From the NCBI RefSeq assembly GCF_000330885.1, contig NC_020062.1, positions 1,620,374 through 1,684,373 on the forward strand: a stretch of DNA of 64,000 nucleotides, in the 5' to 3' direction. This DNA comes from Rhizobium tropici CIAT 899 (GTDB taxonomy: Bacteria; Pseudomonadota; Alphaproteobacteria; Rhizobiales; Rhizobiaceae). The notes under the pieces were generated by a model. The model was given only the letters and a program-made list of their open reading frames with translations, made no database searches and was not told the origin of the DNA. Below are positions 42,650 to 49,711 of this stretch, piece after piece. Position numbers and translations under genes: made by a program. How positions within the stretch are numbered: the stretch's first letter is position 1; every line of letters starts with the position of its first letter.

Positions 42650-43087
42650 TTAAGGGCATGCCTGGACGAAGGCCGCGACATTGCCGTTACCGCCCTGGCT
42701 GACATTGGCGCTGCAACCATGACCGACCTGTACGCCGGCCGCGATGTTGCCATTCCCGTCCTGGGTAAGGATGGTTGTATGGTTGGAGCCGAACTGACCG
42801 ATGCCGGCTACGTTGCGGTTACCGTTCTGATAGGTGGCGCCATAGTTGTCGTTGCCTTCCTGACCGACCGCCGAGAGATTGTGACGACCATATTGATGGC
42901 CGATGATCCGGTTATAACCACCGTTCTGATAGGTTCTGATCCGGTTTCCGTATCCTTCCTGAGCACCGCCTGCGGAGTTCGACCAGCCATATTGTTCGAT
43001 ACGCACATCATTGGCCATGGCGGGGGCTGCGGCGGTGATGCCAACGAGAGCGGCGAGTGCGGTTGCAATGATAGACGTGCGGATCAT
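42650..43087 (-). CDS. csgA: Curlin-repeat protein (CsgA-like)
   Basis: 145 residues with a signal peptide (SIIATALAALVGITAAAPAMA). At least five curlin repeats follow: VRIEQYGWSNSAGGAQEGYG, NRIRTYQNGGYNRIIGHQYG, NLSAVGQEGNDNYGATYQNG, NVAGIGQFGSNHTTILTQDG and NIAAGVQVGHGCSANVSQGG. The repeats have the conserved Q, N and G spacing of curli amyloid. A pair of cysteines near the end (GHGCS and QACP) is unusual for a curlin. First gene of the set; the designation as major subunit is inference. Confidence 0.85.
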   Translation of the reverse strand: MIRTSIIATALAALVGITAAAPAMANDVRIEQYGWSNSAGGAQEGYGNRIRTYQNGGYNRIIGHQYGRHNLSAVGQEGNDNYGATYQNGNRNVAGIGQFGSNHTTILTQDGNGNIAAGVQVGHGCSANVSQGGNGNVAAFVQACP

Positions 43088-43349
43088 GACTATGTCTCCT
43101 GAGGCGGATAGGACCGCGGTTGAACGTCTCTCTTCTAGAACCTGTCCTTGGAACGGAAGCTGAAGGCACCATTCAGACAGCGTTCATTCGCAGAAATCCG
43201 CGCCCGGATCGTCGAGGAGCGAGCGCGCCATGCTGTGGCAACGCCGCTCCAACGATCGTACTCAGGCATGTAAAACATCTTCAACGGGCCGGAGACTGAT
43301 CAGGCATCGTTGCGATGTCTGACGTAGCCGTTCTCCTTGCGATCATGCC

Positions 43350-44108
43350 TTAGATCTGGGCTTGACCGCCGTCGATGAAGAGTTCGATGCCGTTTATGAA
43401 GGAGGCCTCTTCGGATGCCAGGAAGAGGACTGCCTTGGCGATCTCCTCGGGCTGCCCGATGCGGCCGGCGGGAATAAGGCTCGCGAGGTAGTTCTTCGTG
43501 TTCTCGGCGCTCTCACCATTGCCGAAGAGTTCATCGAGACCGGCTGTTTCGGTGACGCCGGGACTGACGGCATTGACGCGAATGTGGCGATCCTTGAGAT
43601 CAAGGATCCAGTTGCGGGCGAAATTACGCACGGCGGCCTTGGTTGCCGAGTAGACGCTGAAGGCAGGCGTGCCGGAGATGCTCGTGATCGACGAGGTGAG
43701 GACGATCGAACCGCCATCGCGCAGGAGCGGCAGCGCCTTCTGAACGGTGAAGAGCGTGCCCTTCACGTTGGTGTCGAATGTCTTCTGATAGTGTTCTTCG
43801 GTAATCGCGCCGAGAGGCACCATCTCGCCGCCGCCGGCATTCGCAAAAACCACGTCGATGTGCGAATGCTCCTGCTGAACAGCATCATACAGGCGGTCGA
43901 TATCGACAAGCTTGCCCATATCTGCCTGCACACCTTTGATACGGCCGCCGATCTGCCGAATGGCAGCATCGAGCGCTTCCCTGCGCCGGCCCGTGATGAA
44001 GACCGCAGCTCCTTCCTGGGAGAAAGCTTTTGCGGTGGCAAGGCCAATGCCGCTCGTGCCGCCGGTTACAATCACGACCTTGTTTTCGAATTTCCTGCTC
44101 ACTGTCAT
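43350..44108 (-). CDS. SDR family oxidoreductase
   Basis: 252 residues. The coenzyme loop TGGTSGIG, the NAG motif FANAGGGEMVPL, and the catalytic Ser-Tyr-Lys set in LTSSITSISGTPAFSVYSATKAAV are complete; GRRREAL after the second strand favours NADP. The end INGIELFIDGGQAQI is typical of classical SDRs of the FabG-like group. Substrate unknown. It is divergent from a LysR-type regulator with a 104-base gap that holds a dyad, an arrangement that usually means the regulator controls the reductase. Confidence 0.87.
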   Translation of the reverse strand: MTVSRKFENKVVIVTGGTSGIGLATAKAFSQEGAAVFITGRRREALDAAIRQIGGRIKGVQADMGKLVDIDRLYDAVQQEHSHIDVVFANAGGGEMVPLGAITEEHYQKTFDTNVKGTLFTVQKALPLLRDGGSIVLTSSITSISGTPAFSVYSATKAAVRNFARNWILDLKDRHIRVNAVSPGVTETAGLDELFGNGESAENTKNYLASLIPAGRIGQPEEIAKAVLFLASEEASFINGIELFIDGGQAQI

Positions 44109-44179
44109 ACTCCTTTGCTGCGGCTCGTTGCCGTTGAGAAGAACATGCCAGCAGAACGATGCTGCAAATAGCAGGCAAA

Positions 44180-44200
44180 TTTGATACTTATCGTTCCAAA
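44180..44200. promoter_or_regulatory. LysR-type operator dyad
   Basis: TTTGATAC (44180-44187) and GTTCCAAA (44193-44200) are imperfect inverted repeats (6 of 8) around TTATC, placed between the divergent SDR and LysR genes. It contains the T-N11-A core expected of LysR-type sites. Confidence 0.45.
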
Positions 44201-44212
44201 TGGAGAACGACG

Positions 44213-45112
44213 ATGCGACCTGACCTCAACGATCTATTCTACTTTGCCGAGGTCGTCGCCCACGGCGGGTTCGCTGCCGCGGGACGAGCTCTGCGCGAGC
44301 CGAAGTCGAAGCTAAGCCGGCGGGTTGCGGGGCTGGAAGAGCGGCTCGGAGTACGGCTGATTGAAAGATCGAGCCGCCGCTTTCGGGTGACCGATATCGG
44401 CCAATCCTTCTATGAGCGCTGCAAGGCGATGCTGGCGGAAGCCGAGCGCGCCGAAGCCCTGGTGGCTGAAGCTCAATCGGAACCACATGGCCTGATCCGC
44501 ATGAGCTGTCCGACAGGACTGGTCGAACCGATCTCCGCTCTTGTGATGCAATTTCTGGCACGGCATCCGAAGGTGCGCCTGCAACTCGTCGCGATCGATC
44601 GCCCGGTCAACCTCATCGAGGAACGGATCGATGTCGCGCTCCGGGTCCGAACATCGCTCGATGGCGATGCGTCGCTGACCATGAGGTCGCTCGGAAATTC
44701 GGTCCGAATTCTCGTCGCAAACCCACAGGTCGCCAGTCGCATCCGCAGCCTCGATGACCTGCCGACCCAACCGACGCTGTCGACGACGGATGACCAGAGT
44801 GAGGTCAATTGGTTTCTCGAGACGGAGGAGGGCCAGACGCATATGTTCCGCCATGAGCCGAGAATGGGCTGCGCCGACTTTACCGCCGTGAGGGCAGCCG
44901 CGCTTGCAGGGCTGGGCATCGCATTGTTGCCCGATCACACTTGCCGGCAGGCGCTCGATCAGGGCGAACTCGTGCGCGTATTGCCGAGCTGGCGCGGAGT
45001 GAAGGGATTGGTCCATATTGTGTTCACGACGCGCCGCGGTCTTCCGCCGGCCGTCCGCAGTTTCATCGATAGCCTCGCTGCCGGTTTTCCCAAGGATGCA
45101 CTGGTACGCTAA
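44213..45112 (+). CDS. LysR family transcription regulator
   Basis: 299 residues from ATG 44213, with GGAG upstream. The helix-turn-helix region is LNDLFYFAEVVAHGGFAAAG with SKLSRRVAGLEERLGVRLIERSSRRFRVTDIG split across two stretches, and the effector domain includes GLIRMSCPTGLVEPI and VDVALRVRTSLDGDASL. It is of the DsdC/CrgA-like (aberrant quinone-responsive) subgroup by pattern. It most likely controls the divergent SDR gene. Ends 350 bases before the guanidine operon start codon and is not obviously linked to it. Confidence 0.88.
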   Translation: MRPDLNDLFYFAEVVAHGGFAAAGRALREPKSKLSRRVAGLEERLGVRLIERSSRRFRVTDIGQSFYERCKAMLAEAERAEALVAEAQSEPHGLIRMSCPTGLVEPISALVMQFLARHPKVRLQLVAIDRPVNLIEERIDVALRVRTSLDGDASLTMRSLGNSVRILVANPQVASRIRSLDDLPTQPTLSTTDDQSEVNWFLETEEGQTHMFRHEPRMGCADFTAVRAAALAGLGIALLPDHTCRQALDQGELVRVLPSWRGVKGLVHIVFTTRRGLPPAVRSFIDSLAAGFPKDALVR

Positions 45113-45244
45113 GGCAATTCTCAGCCTTGTGCCAAGTCGAACGCACCTTTAAATCTGCACACTGTTCATGCAAATTTTTCTGTTGCTTAATTTTTCACCA
45201 GAATCGTGGCACCCTCTCAGCAACGAAATCAATAGGTTACGATC
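45113..45244 (+). promoter_or_regulatory. Upstream region of the guanidine operon
   Basis: The 130 bases before the -24/-12 promoter are unusually AT-rich for the window (AAATTTTTCTGTTGCTTAAT). NtrC consensus sites could not be recognised with confidence; GCAC/GTGC-type half-sites occur near 45129-45150 and 45160-45180 and would be candidates. Confidence 0.35.
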
Positions 45245-45259
45245 TGGCACGCCGCTTGC
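45245..45259 (+). promoter_or_regulatory. Sigma-54 (RpoN) -24/-12 promoter
   Basis: CTGGCACGCCGCTTGCT (45244-45260) has TGGCACG, four bases, and TTGCT, matching the RpoN consensus. GG at 45246-45247 and GC at 45258-45259 have the required ten-base spacing. Transcription would begin near 45271, just before the riboswitch. This predicts nitrogen-limitation control through an NtrC-like activator. Confidence 0.85.
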
Positions 45260-45278
45260 TTCATGTTTTGGTGAGTTG

Positions 45279-45391
45279 GTGGCTAGGGTTCCGGCGCTTC
45301 ACATGGAGCGTGGCTGGTCCGAGAGCCACCACCGGCTGGGGGAGAAATCCCACCGGATGCACGGCGGGATAAAAGCCCGGGAGACCTCGTA
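45279..45391 (+). ncRNA. Guanidine-I (ykkC) riboswitch aptamer
   Basis: The conserved blocks appear in order: GGCTAGGGTTCCGG (from 45280), CTGGTCCGAGAGCCACC (45314-45330), and GGCGGGATAAAAGCCCGGGA (45363-45382), ending GACC. These are the diagnostic elements of the guanidine-I class, which binds free guanidinium. The variable insertion between the second and third blocks carries GGGGGAGAAATCCC. Guanidine binding usually turns expression on. The genes that follow form a guanidine uptake and breakdown operon, which fits. Confidence 0.95.
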
Positions 45392-45396
45392 AGCCA

Positions 45397-45436
45397 AGGG
45401 ATTGGCGGCGCGATGGTCTTTGCCGATCCCTTTTTG
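45397..45436 (+). terminator. Intrinsic terminator, expression platform of the riboswitch
   Basis: AGGGATTGGC (45397-45406) pairs with GCCGATCCCT (45422-45431, one G-T pair) and runs into TTTTT. The 5' arm lies right next to the sequence closing aptamer stem P1 (AAGCCAA, 45391-45397), so ligand binding and terminator folding would compete. Confidence 0.75.
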
Positions 45437-45459
45437 ACAAAAGCAAAAGGGGAATTTCA

Positions 45460-46533
45460 ATGCAGACTTTTTCGAAAATCCTTTCCGTCACAGCCCTGTC
45501 CGTTTCGCTGGCCCTCGGGCTCGGTTCCGTCGCCAGTGCTGCGCCGAAGACCAGCTTCAAGGTCGCCTGGTCGATCTATGTCGGCTGGATGCCCTGGGGC
45601 TATGCGAGCGACCACGGCATCGTCAAGAAATGGGCCGACAAATACGGCATCAATATCGAGGTCACCCAGTTCAACGACTATGTCGAGTCGATGAACCAGT
45701 ATACGGCCGGTGCCTTCGATGCAGTGACGCTGACCAACATGGACGGCCTGTCGATTCCAGCTGCCGGCGGTGTCGACACGACGGCCGTCATCGTCGGCGA
45801 CTTCTCGAACGGCAATGACGCCGTCATCCTCAAGGACAAGACGAGCCTTGCCGACATCAAGGGCCAGAACGTCAACCTCGTCGAATATTCCGTTTCGCAC
45901 TATCTGCTTGCCCGCGCCCTCGACAGCATCAAGCTCAGCGAACGCGACGTGAAGGTGGTCAACACCTCGGATGCCGATATGGTCGCAGCGTACAAGACGC
46001 CTGACGTCTCGGCCGTTGTCACCTGGAACCCGCTGGTTTCGACCATTCTCGAGGACCCCAGCGCCAAGAAAGTCTTCGACAGTTCGCAGGTCCCGGGCGA
46101 GATCATCGACCTGATGGTCGCCAACAGCAATGTGCTCAAGGACAACCCGAATTTCGGCAAGGCACTCGCCGGTATCTGGTATGAAACGGCCGCGCTGACG
46201 AAGGCCGACACGCCGGAGGGCAAGGCTGCCCGCGAGGCCATGGGCAAGGCATCGGGTACCGACCTCAAGGGCTTCGAGGCGCAGCTCGCCGCAACCCGGC
46301 TTTTCGACAAGCCCGCCGACGCGCTTTCCTTCACCGCCTCGCCGAACCTGCCGAAGACCATGGATCTGGTGCGCAACTTCCTCTTCCAGAAGGGGCTTCT
46401 CGGCAATGGCGCGCCTTCCGCCGATGTCATCGGCATCGAAATGCCCGACGGCAAGGTCCTCGGCGACGGCAACAACGTCAAGCTTCGCTTCACCGAAGCC
46501 TACATGAAGTCGGCCACCGACGGGTCGCTCTAA
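45460..46533 (+). CDS. ABC transporter substrate-binding protein for guanidine (annotated urea/taurine type)
   Basis: 357 residues with a Sec signal peptide (LSVTALSVSLALGLGSVASA). The mature protein is of the NrtA/SsuA/TauA-like fold: FKVAWSIYVGWMPWGYASDHGIVKKW, NDYVESMNQYTAGAFDAVTLTNMDG, and SADADMVAAYKTPDVSAVVTWNP-like stretches are typical of the group once called putative urea ABC transporter binding protein. Its place directly after a guanidine-I riboswitch and ahead of carboxyguanidine-deiminase genes makes guanidine the probable ligand. AAGGGG lies upstream of the ATG. First gene of the operon. Confidence 0.9.
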   Translation: MQTFSKILSVTALSVSLALGLGSVASAAPKTSFKVAWSIYVGWMPWGYASDHGIVKKWADKYGINIEVTQFNDYVESMNQYTAGAFDAVTLTNMDGLSIPAAGGVDTTAVIVGDFSNGNDAVILKDKTSLADIKGQNVNLVEYSVSHYLLARALDSIKLSERDVKVVNTSDADMVAAYKTPDVSAVVTWNPLVSTILEDPSAKKVFDSSQVPGEIIDLMVANSNVLKDNPNFGKALAGIWYETAALTKADTPEGKAAREAMGKASGTDLKGFEAQLAATRLFDKPADALSFTASPNLPKTMDLVRNFLFQKGLLGNGAPSADVIGIEMPDGKVLGDGNNVKLRFTEAYMKSATDGSL

Positions 46534-46586
46534 GCTTCCTTGAACGGCGGCGCGCCAGCGCCGCCAGCCTTTCCGCGGAGCCTTTC

Positions 46587-47405
46587 ATGCGCTGGATCAA
46601 TACCAAGCCAAGTCCCGGTGCGCAGCTTGCCTTGACGCTTTTGCCGTTTGCGCTGCTCATCATTGCCTATGCGATCGGCTCTGCCTCAAGGCTTGCCGAA
46701 AACGCCAATGACAAGCTGCTTCCGAATTTCGCCGGCTTTACCGACGCCATCAACCGCATGGCCTTCATCGCCGATCCGCGCACGGGAGATTACCTTCTGT
46801 GGTCCGATACCGGGGCAAGCCTCGTCCGGCTGCTCTCCGGCCTTGGCATCTCCACGGCGATCGCGCTTTGCCTGGGCATGCTGATCGGCATGCTGCCCTA
46901 TTTAAGAGCGCTTCTTTCGCCCTTCGTCGCCGTCATTTCCATGGTCCCGCCGCTGGCATTGCTGCCCATCCTCTTCATCGTCATGGGCCTTGGGGAAACC
47001 TCCAAAATCGCCCTGATCGTCATCGGTGTCGCACCGACGATGGTCCGGGATCTGGCCCTGAAGGCGCTGGAACTGCCGCGCGAACAGATCGTCAAGGCCG
47101 AGACGCTTGGCGGCTCATCCTGGCAGATCGCCCTTCGTGTCGTGCTGCCGCAGATCCTGCCTCGGCTGATAACCTGCCTCAGGCTGCAGCTCGGCCCGGC
47201 CTGGCTTTTCCTGATCGCCGCCGAAGCGATCTCATCCGATTCCGGCCTCGGCTACCGCATCTTCCTCGTTCGCCGCTACCTTTCGATGGACGTGATCTTT
47301 CCCTATGTCGTCTGGATCACCCTGCTTGCTGTCGTTATGAACTACCTGCTCGATCGCATCCGCATTGCCGTCTTCCCCTGGTCCGAACTGGAGAAGCAGG
47401 CATGA
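46587..47405 (+). CDS. ABC transporter permease (guanidine uptake)
   Basis: 272 residues, about six membrane segments, with the permease EAA-type loop ALELPREQIVKAETLGGSSWQIALRVVLPQI near residue 170. It belongs to the SsuC/TauC/NrtB group. The large N-terminal periplasmic loop (RLAENANDKLLPNFAGFTDAI) is typical of the guanidine-cluster permeases. The stop overlaps the ATPase start (47402-47405). It forms the membrane channel for the preceding binding protein. Confidence 0.9.
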   Translation: MRWINTKPSPGAQLALTLLPFALLIIAYAIGSASRLAENANDKLLPNFAGFTDAINRMAFIADPRTGDYLLWSDTGASLVRLLSGLGISTAIALCLGMLIGMLPYLRALLSPFVAVISMVPPLALLPILFIVMGLGETSKIALIVIGVAPTMVRDLALKALELPREQIVKAETLGGSSWQIALRVVLPQILPRLITCLRLQLGPAWLFLIAAEAISSDSGLGYRIFLVRRYLSMDVIFPYVVWITLLAVVMNYLLDRIRIAVFPWSELEKQA

Positions 47406-48223
47406 GCGAACTCAAAATCGAGAAGGTCTGGAAGGAATATGGCGACCAGATCGTGCTTGAGGATGTCTCGCTGACGGTCGACTCGCGTGCCTTCGTCGCG
47501 CTCGTCGGGCCCTCCGGCTGCGGCAAGTCCACCTTTCTGCGTATGCTTTTGGGGCAAGAGCAGCCGACACGCGGGACGATCCTGCTTGATGGCGCGGCCC
47601 TGCCTGCGGAACCCGGCGCCGATCGCGGCGTGGTCTTCCAGCGCTATTCGGTCTTTCCGCATCTGACAGCACTCGGCAACGTGCTGCTCGGCAAGGAGCT
47701 CGCCGCTTCGCGCTACAAGGCGAGGTTGTTCGGCTCGGCACGCCGGAACGCCATTGAGGAGGCGCGCGGGCTTCTTGCGGAAGTCGGTCTTGCCGGCGCC
47801 GAGAACAAATATCCGGCCCAGCTTTCCGGCGGCATGCAGCAGCGCCTGGCGCTTGCCCAGGCGCTCATCATGCGGCCGAAAGTGCTGCTGCTCGACGAAC
47901 CCTTCGGTGCGCTCGATCCGGGCATCCGTGCCGAAATCCATACGCTGATGAAGCGCCTCTGGCACGAGACGCAGATGACCGTGGTCATGGTGACCCATGA
48001 CATGCGCGAGGCCTTCACGCTTGCGACCCGCGTCGTCGCCTTCGAGCGCCGCCGCGACCGGCCGGAGGAGAAGGAGCGCTACGGCGCCACCATTACCAAG
48101 GACATTTCCATTTGGCCGCCGCGCATTGCCGGCGCAGCCTCGATCTTTGGCCCCGACCGGGACGGCCCGGTCTCTTCCCTGGGGCACCGCCGGGACGACC
48201 TGGCACCATCGGGAGATATTTAG
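47402..48223 (+). CDS. ABC transporter ATP-binding protein (guanidine uptake)
   Basis: 273 residues starting MSELKIEKVWKEYGDQ at the overlapping ATG. Walker A is GPSGCGKS, the Q loop GVVFQRYSVFPHL, signature LSGGMQQRLALAQAL, Walker B VLLLDEPFGALD, and switch His in VMVTHDMREAF. A C-terminal extension (residues about 225-273, ending in GHRRDDLAPSGDI) is longer than in SsuB and contains no recognised domain. The next gene begins two bases after the stop. Confidence 0.92.
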   Translation: MSELKIEKVWKEYGDQIVLEDVSLTVDSRAFVALVGPSGCGKSTFLRMLLGQEQPTRGTILLDGAALPAEPGADRGVVFQRYSVFPHLTALGNVLLGKELAASRYKARLFGSARRNAIEEARGLLAEVGLAGAENKYPAQLSGGMQQRLALAQALIMRPKVLLLDEPFGALDPGIRAEIHTLMKRLWHETQMTVVMVTHDMREAFTLATRVVAFERRRDRPEEKERYGATITKDISIWPPRIAGAASIFGPDRDGPVSSLGHRRDDLAPSGDI

Positions 48224-48225
48224 CC

Positions 48226-49044
48226 ATGCAGCACCTCAGACGTTCGCCGGAAGAAATCGCCGCCAATCGAGCGCGGTATGAAGACCATCAAAGGAAGGGG
48301 CTGGAATTCGCGCCGAAGGCATTGCCGGCGCCAAGCCCGCTTCCCGCCCCGCCCATCGACCCGGCCCTTGTCCTCCACCGCGAGACGCTGCCCGGCGGCT
48401 GGTACTGGTCGACGCGTGTCAAGACGGGCGAGACGCTGCGCATCGCGCAGGAGCAGGGCTTTTCCGCCATATCGCTGATTGCCTGGAACGCGGCTGAGAC
48501 GAGCGAGCGGCTGAACCTTGTCGATACGGTCAAGGTGCAATGGACGACGGCGCTGTCGAAGGGCCGCGTGATCTTTTCCGACATGGGCCGCGTCATGTTC
48601 TCGGTGACGGAAGATTCGTCCGGCGCCCATGATTGCCTGATGGGAGGCTCCACCGCCGCCTCCAACGAGGCAAAATATGGCCAAGGCCTGCGCAACAGCC
48701 GCGATAACTTCATCCTGCTCGCAACGAAAGCAGGCTTGGATCGGCGCGATATTCCCGCCGCCCTGACGCTTTTCGCGCCCATCCGGGTCGATGCGGACGG
48801 CAAGTTCGCGTGGAAGCCGGAACTACTGCACGATGGCGACTATATCCATCTTCGCGCCGAAATGGACATGATCGTCGGCTTTTCCAACTGCCCTCACCCG
48901 CTCGATCCAAACCCGCATTACGCGCCGAAACCAGTGACCGTGACCCGCATTGCCGCCCAGCCGATCGCTGAAGACGATCTATGCCGCACGGCCACCGCCG
49001 AAGCGGTGCGCGGCTTTGAAAACAATGCATTCGCCAATCTTTAA
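48226..49044 (+). CDS. Carboxyguanidine deiminase subunit (urea-carboxylase-associated protein 1, DUF1989)
   Basis: 272 residues from ATG 48226 with GGGAGA upstream. The DUF1989 core includes GWYWSTRVKTGETLRIAQEQ, ISLIAWNAAETSERLNLVDTVKVQW, MFSVTEDSSGAHDCLMGG, LRNSRDNFILLATKAGL and the HLRAEMDMIVGFSNCPHPLDP ending motif. Proteins of this pair were long labelled urea-carboxylase-associated; they are now known (Schneider and colleagues, 2020) to hydrolyse carboxyguanidine to allophanate and ammonia as a heteromer. Which of the names CgdA and CgdB applies is not asserted here. It is the first of two paralogous genes in tandem. Confidence 0.9.
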   Translation: MQHLRRSPEEIAANRARYEDHQRKGLEFAPKALPAPSPLPAPPIDPALVLHRETLPGGWYWSTRVKTGETLRIAQEQGFSAISLIAWNAAETSERLNLVDTVKVQWTTALSKGRVIFSDMGRVMFSVTEDSSGAHDCLMGGSTAASNEAKYGQGLRNSRDNFILLATKAGLDRRDIPAALTLFAPIRVDADGKFAWKPELLHDGDYIHLRAEMDMIVGFSNCPHPLDPNPHYAPKPVTVTRIAAQPIAEDDLCRTATAEAVRGFENNAFANL

Positions 49045-49059
49045 GCCGGGAGAACGATC

Positions 49060-49710
49060 ATGAGCGATTTCATTCAGACCGCGCCGTCCCGCACGCTCGA
49101 CAAGGCGGTGCAGGATCATTTCATTGCCGCCGAGGCGCCATTTTCGACGATCGTGCGCAAGGGCCAGACGCTGCGCATCGAGGATAGCTACGGCCAACAA
49201 GCGATCGACACGCTGTTCTACAATGCCGGGGATTATTCCGAGCGCTACTCCAACCAGGACACGATGCGCGAACAGGGCGCCGCCTATATCACCGCAGGCA
49301 CCCGGATCATCTCCAACGAGGGGCGCGTCATGCTGACGATGACCGCCGACAGCTGCGGCCGTCATGACACATCGGCGGGCGCCTGCTCATGCGAGAGCAA
49401 CACGGTGCGTTTCGGCCACGGCACGAAATATCTTCACGCCTGCCGAGACAATTTCGTGCTGGAAGTCTCAAAGCACGGCATGGGCAAGCGCGACGTCGTG
49501 CCCAACATCAATTTCTTCATGAACGTGCCGATCGAACCGTCAGGTGAGATGACGATCGTCGACGGTATCTCCGCTCCTGGCGACTATGTCGAGCTCAAGG
49601 CCGAAATGGACGTGCTCCTCGTCATCTCCAATTGCCCGCAGATCAACAATCCCTGCAACGGCTTCGACCCGACGCCGATCCGTGTCCTCGTATGGGACGG
49701 TGAGGCCTGA
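49060..49710 (+). CDS. Carboxyguanidine deiminase subunit (urea-carboxylase-associated protein 2, DUF1989)
   Basis: 216 residues, with GGGAG upstream of the ATG. It shares the DUF1989 plan with the preceding protein: FSTIVRKGQTLRIEDSYGQQ, DTLFYNAGDYSERYSNQDT, MTADSCGRHDTSAGACSCES, HACRDNFVLEVSKHGMG and the VELKAEMDVLLVISNCPQINNP ending. It has a cysteine-rich patch (SCG, ACSC) and two His residues that may bind a metal. With its partner it converts carboxyguanidine to allophanate. The carboxylase gene starts two bases after its stop. Confidence 0.9.
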   Translation: MSDFIQTAPSRTLDKAVQDHFIAAEAPFSTIVRKGQTLRIEDSYGQQAIDTLFYNAGDYSERYSNQDTMREQGAAYITAGTRIISNEGRVMLTMTADSCGRHDTSAGACSCESNTVRFGHGTKYLHACRDNFVLEVSKHGMGKRDVVPNINFFMNVPIEPSGEMTIVDGISAPGDYVELKAEMDVLLVISNCPQINNPCNGFDPTPIRVLVWDGEA

Positions 49711-49711
49711 G

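Noticed and set aside
45113..45245. NtrC binding sites upstream of the sigma-54 promoter
   Set aside because: Only GCAC/GTGC half-sites with wrong spacing or orientation were seen; not enough to list as separate sites.
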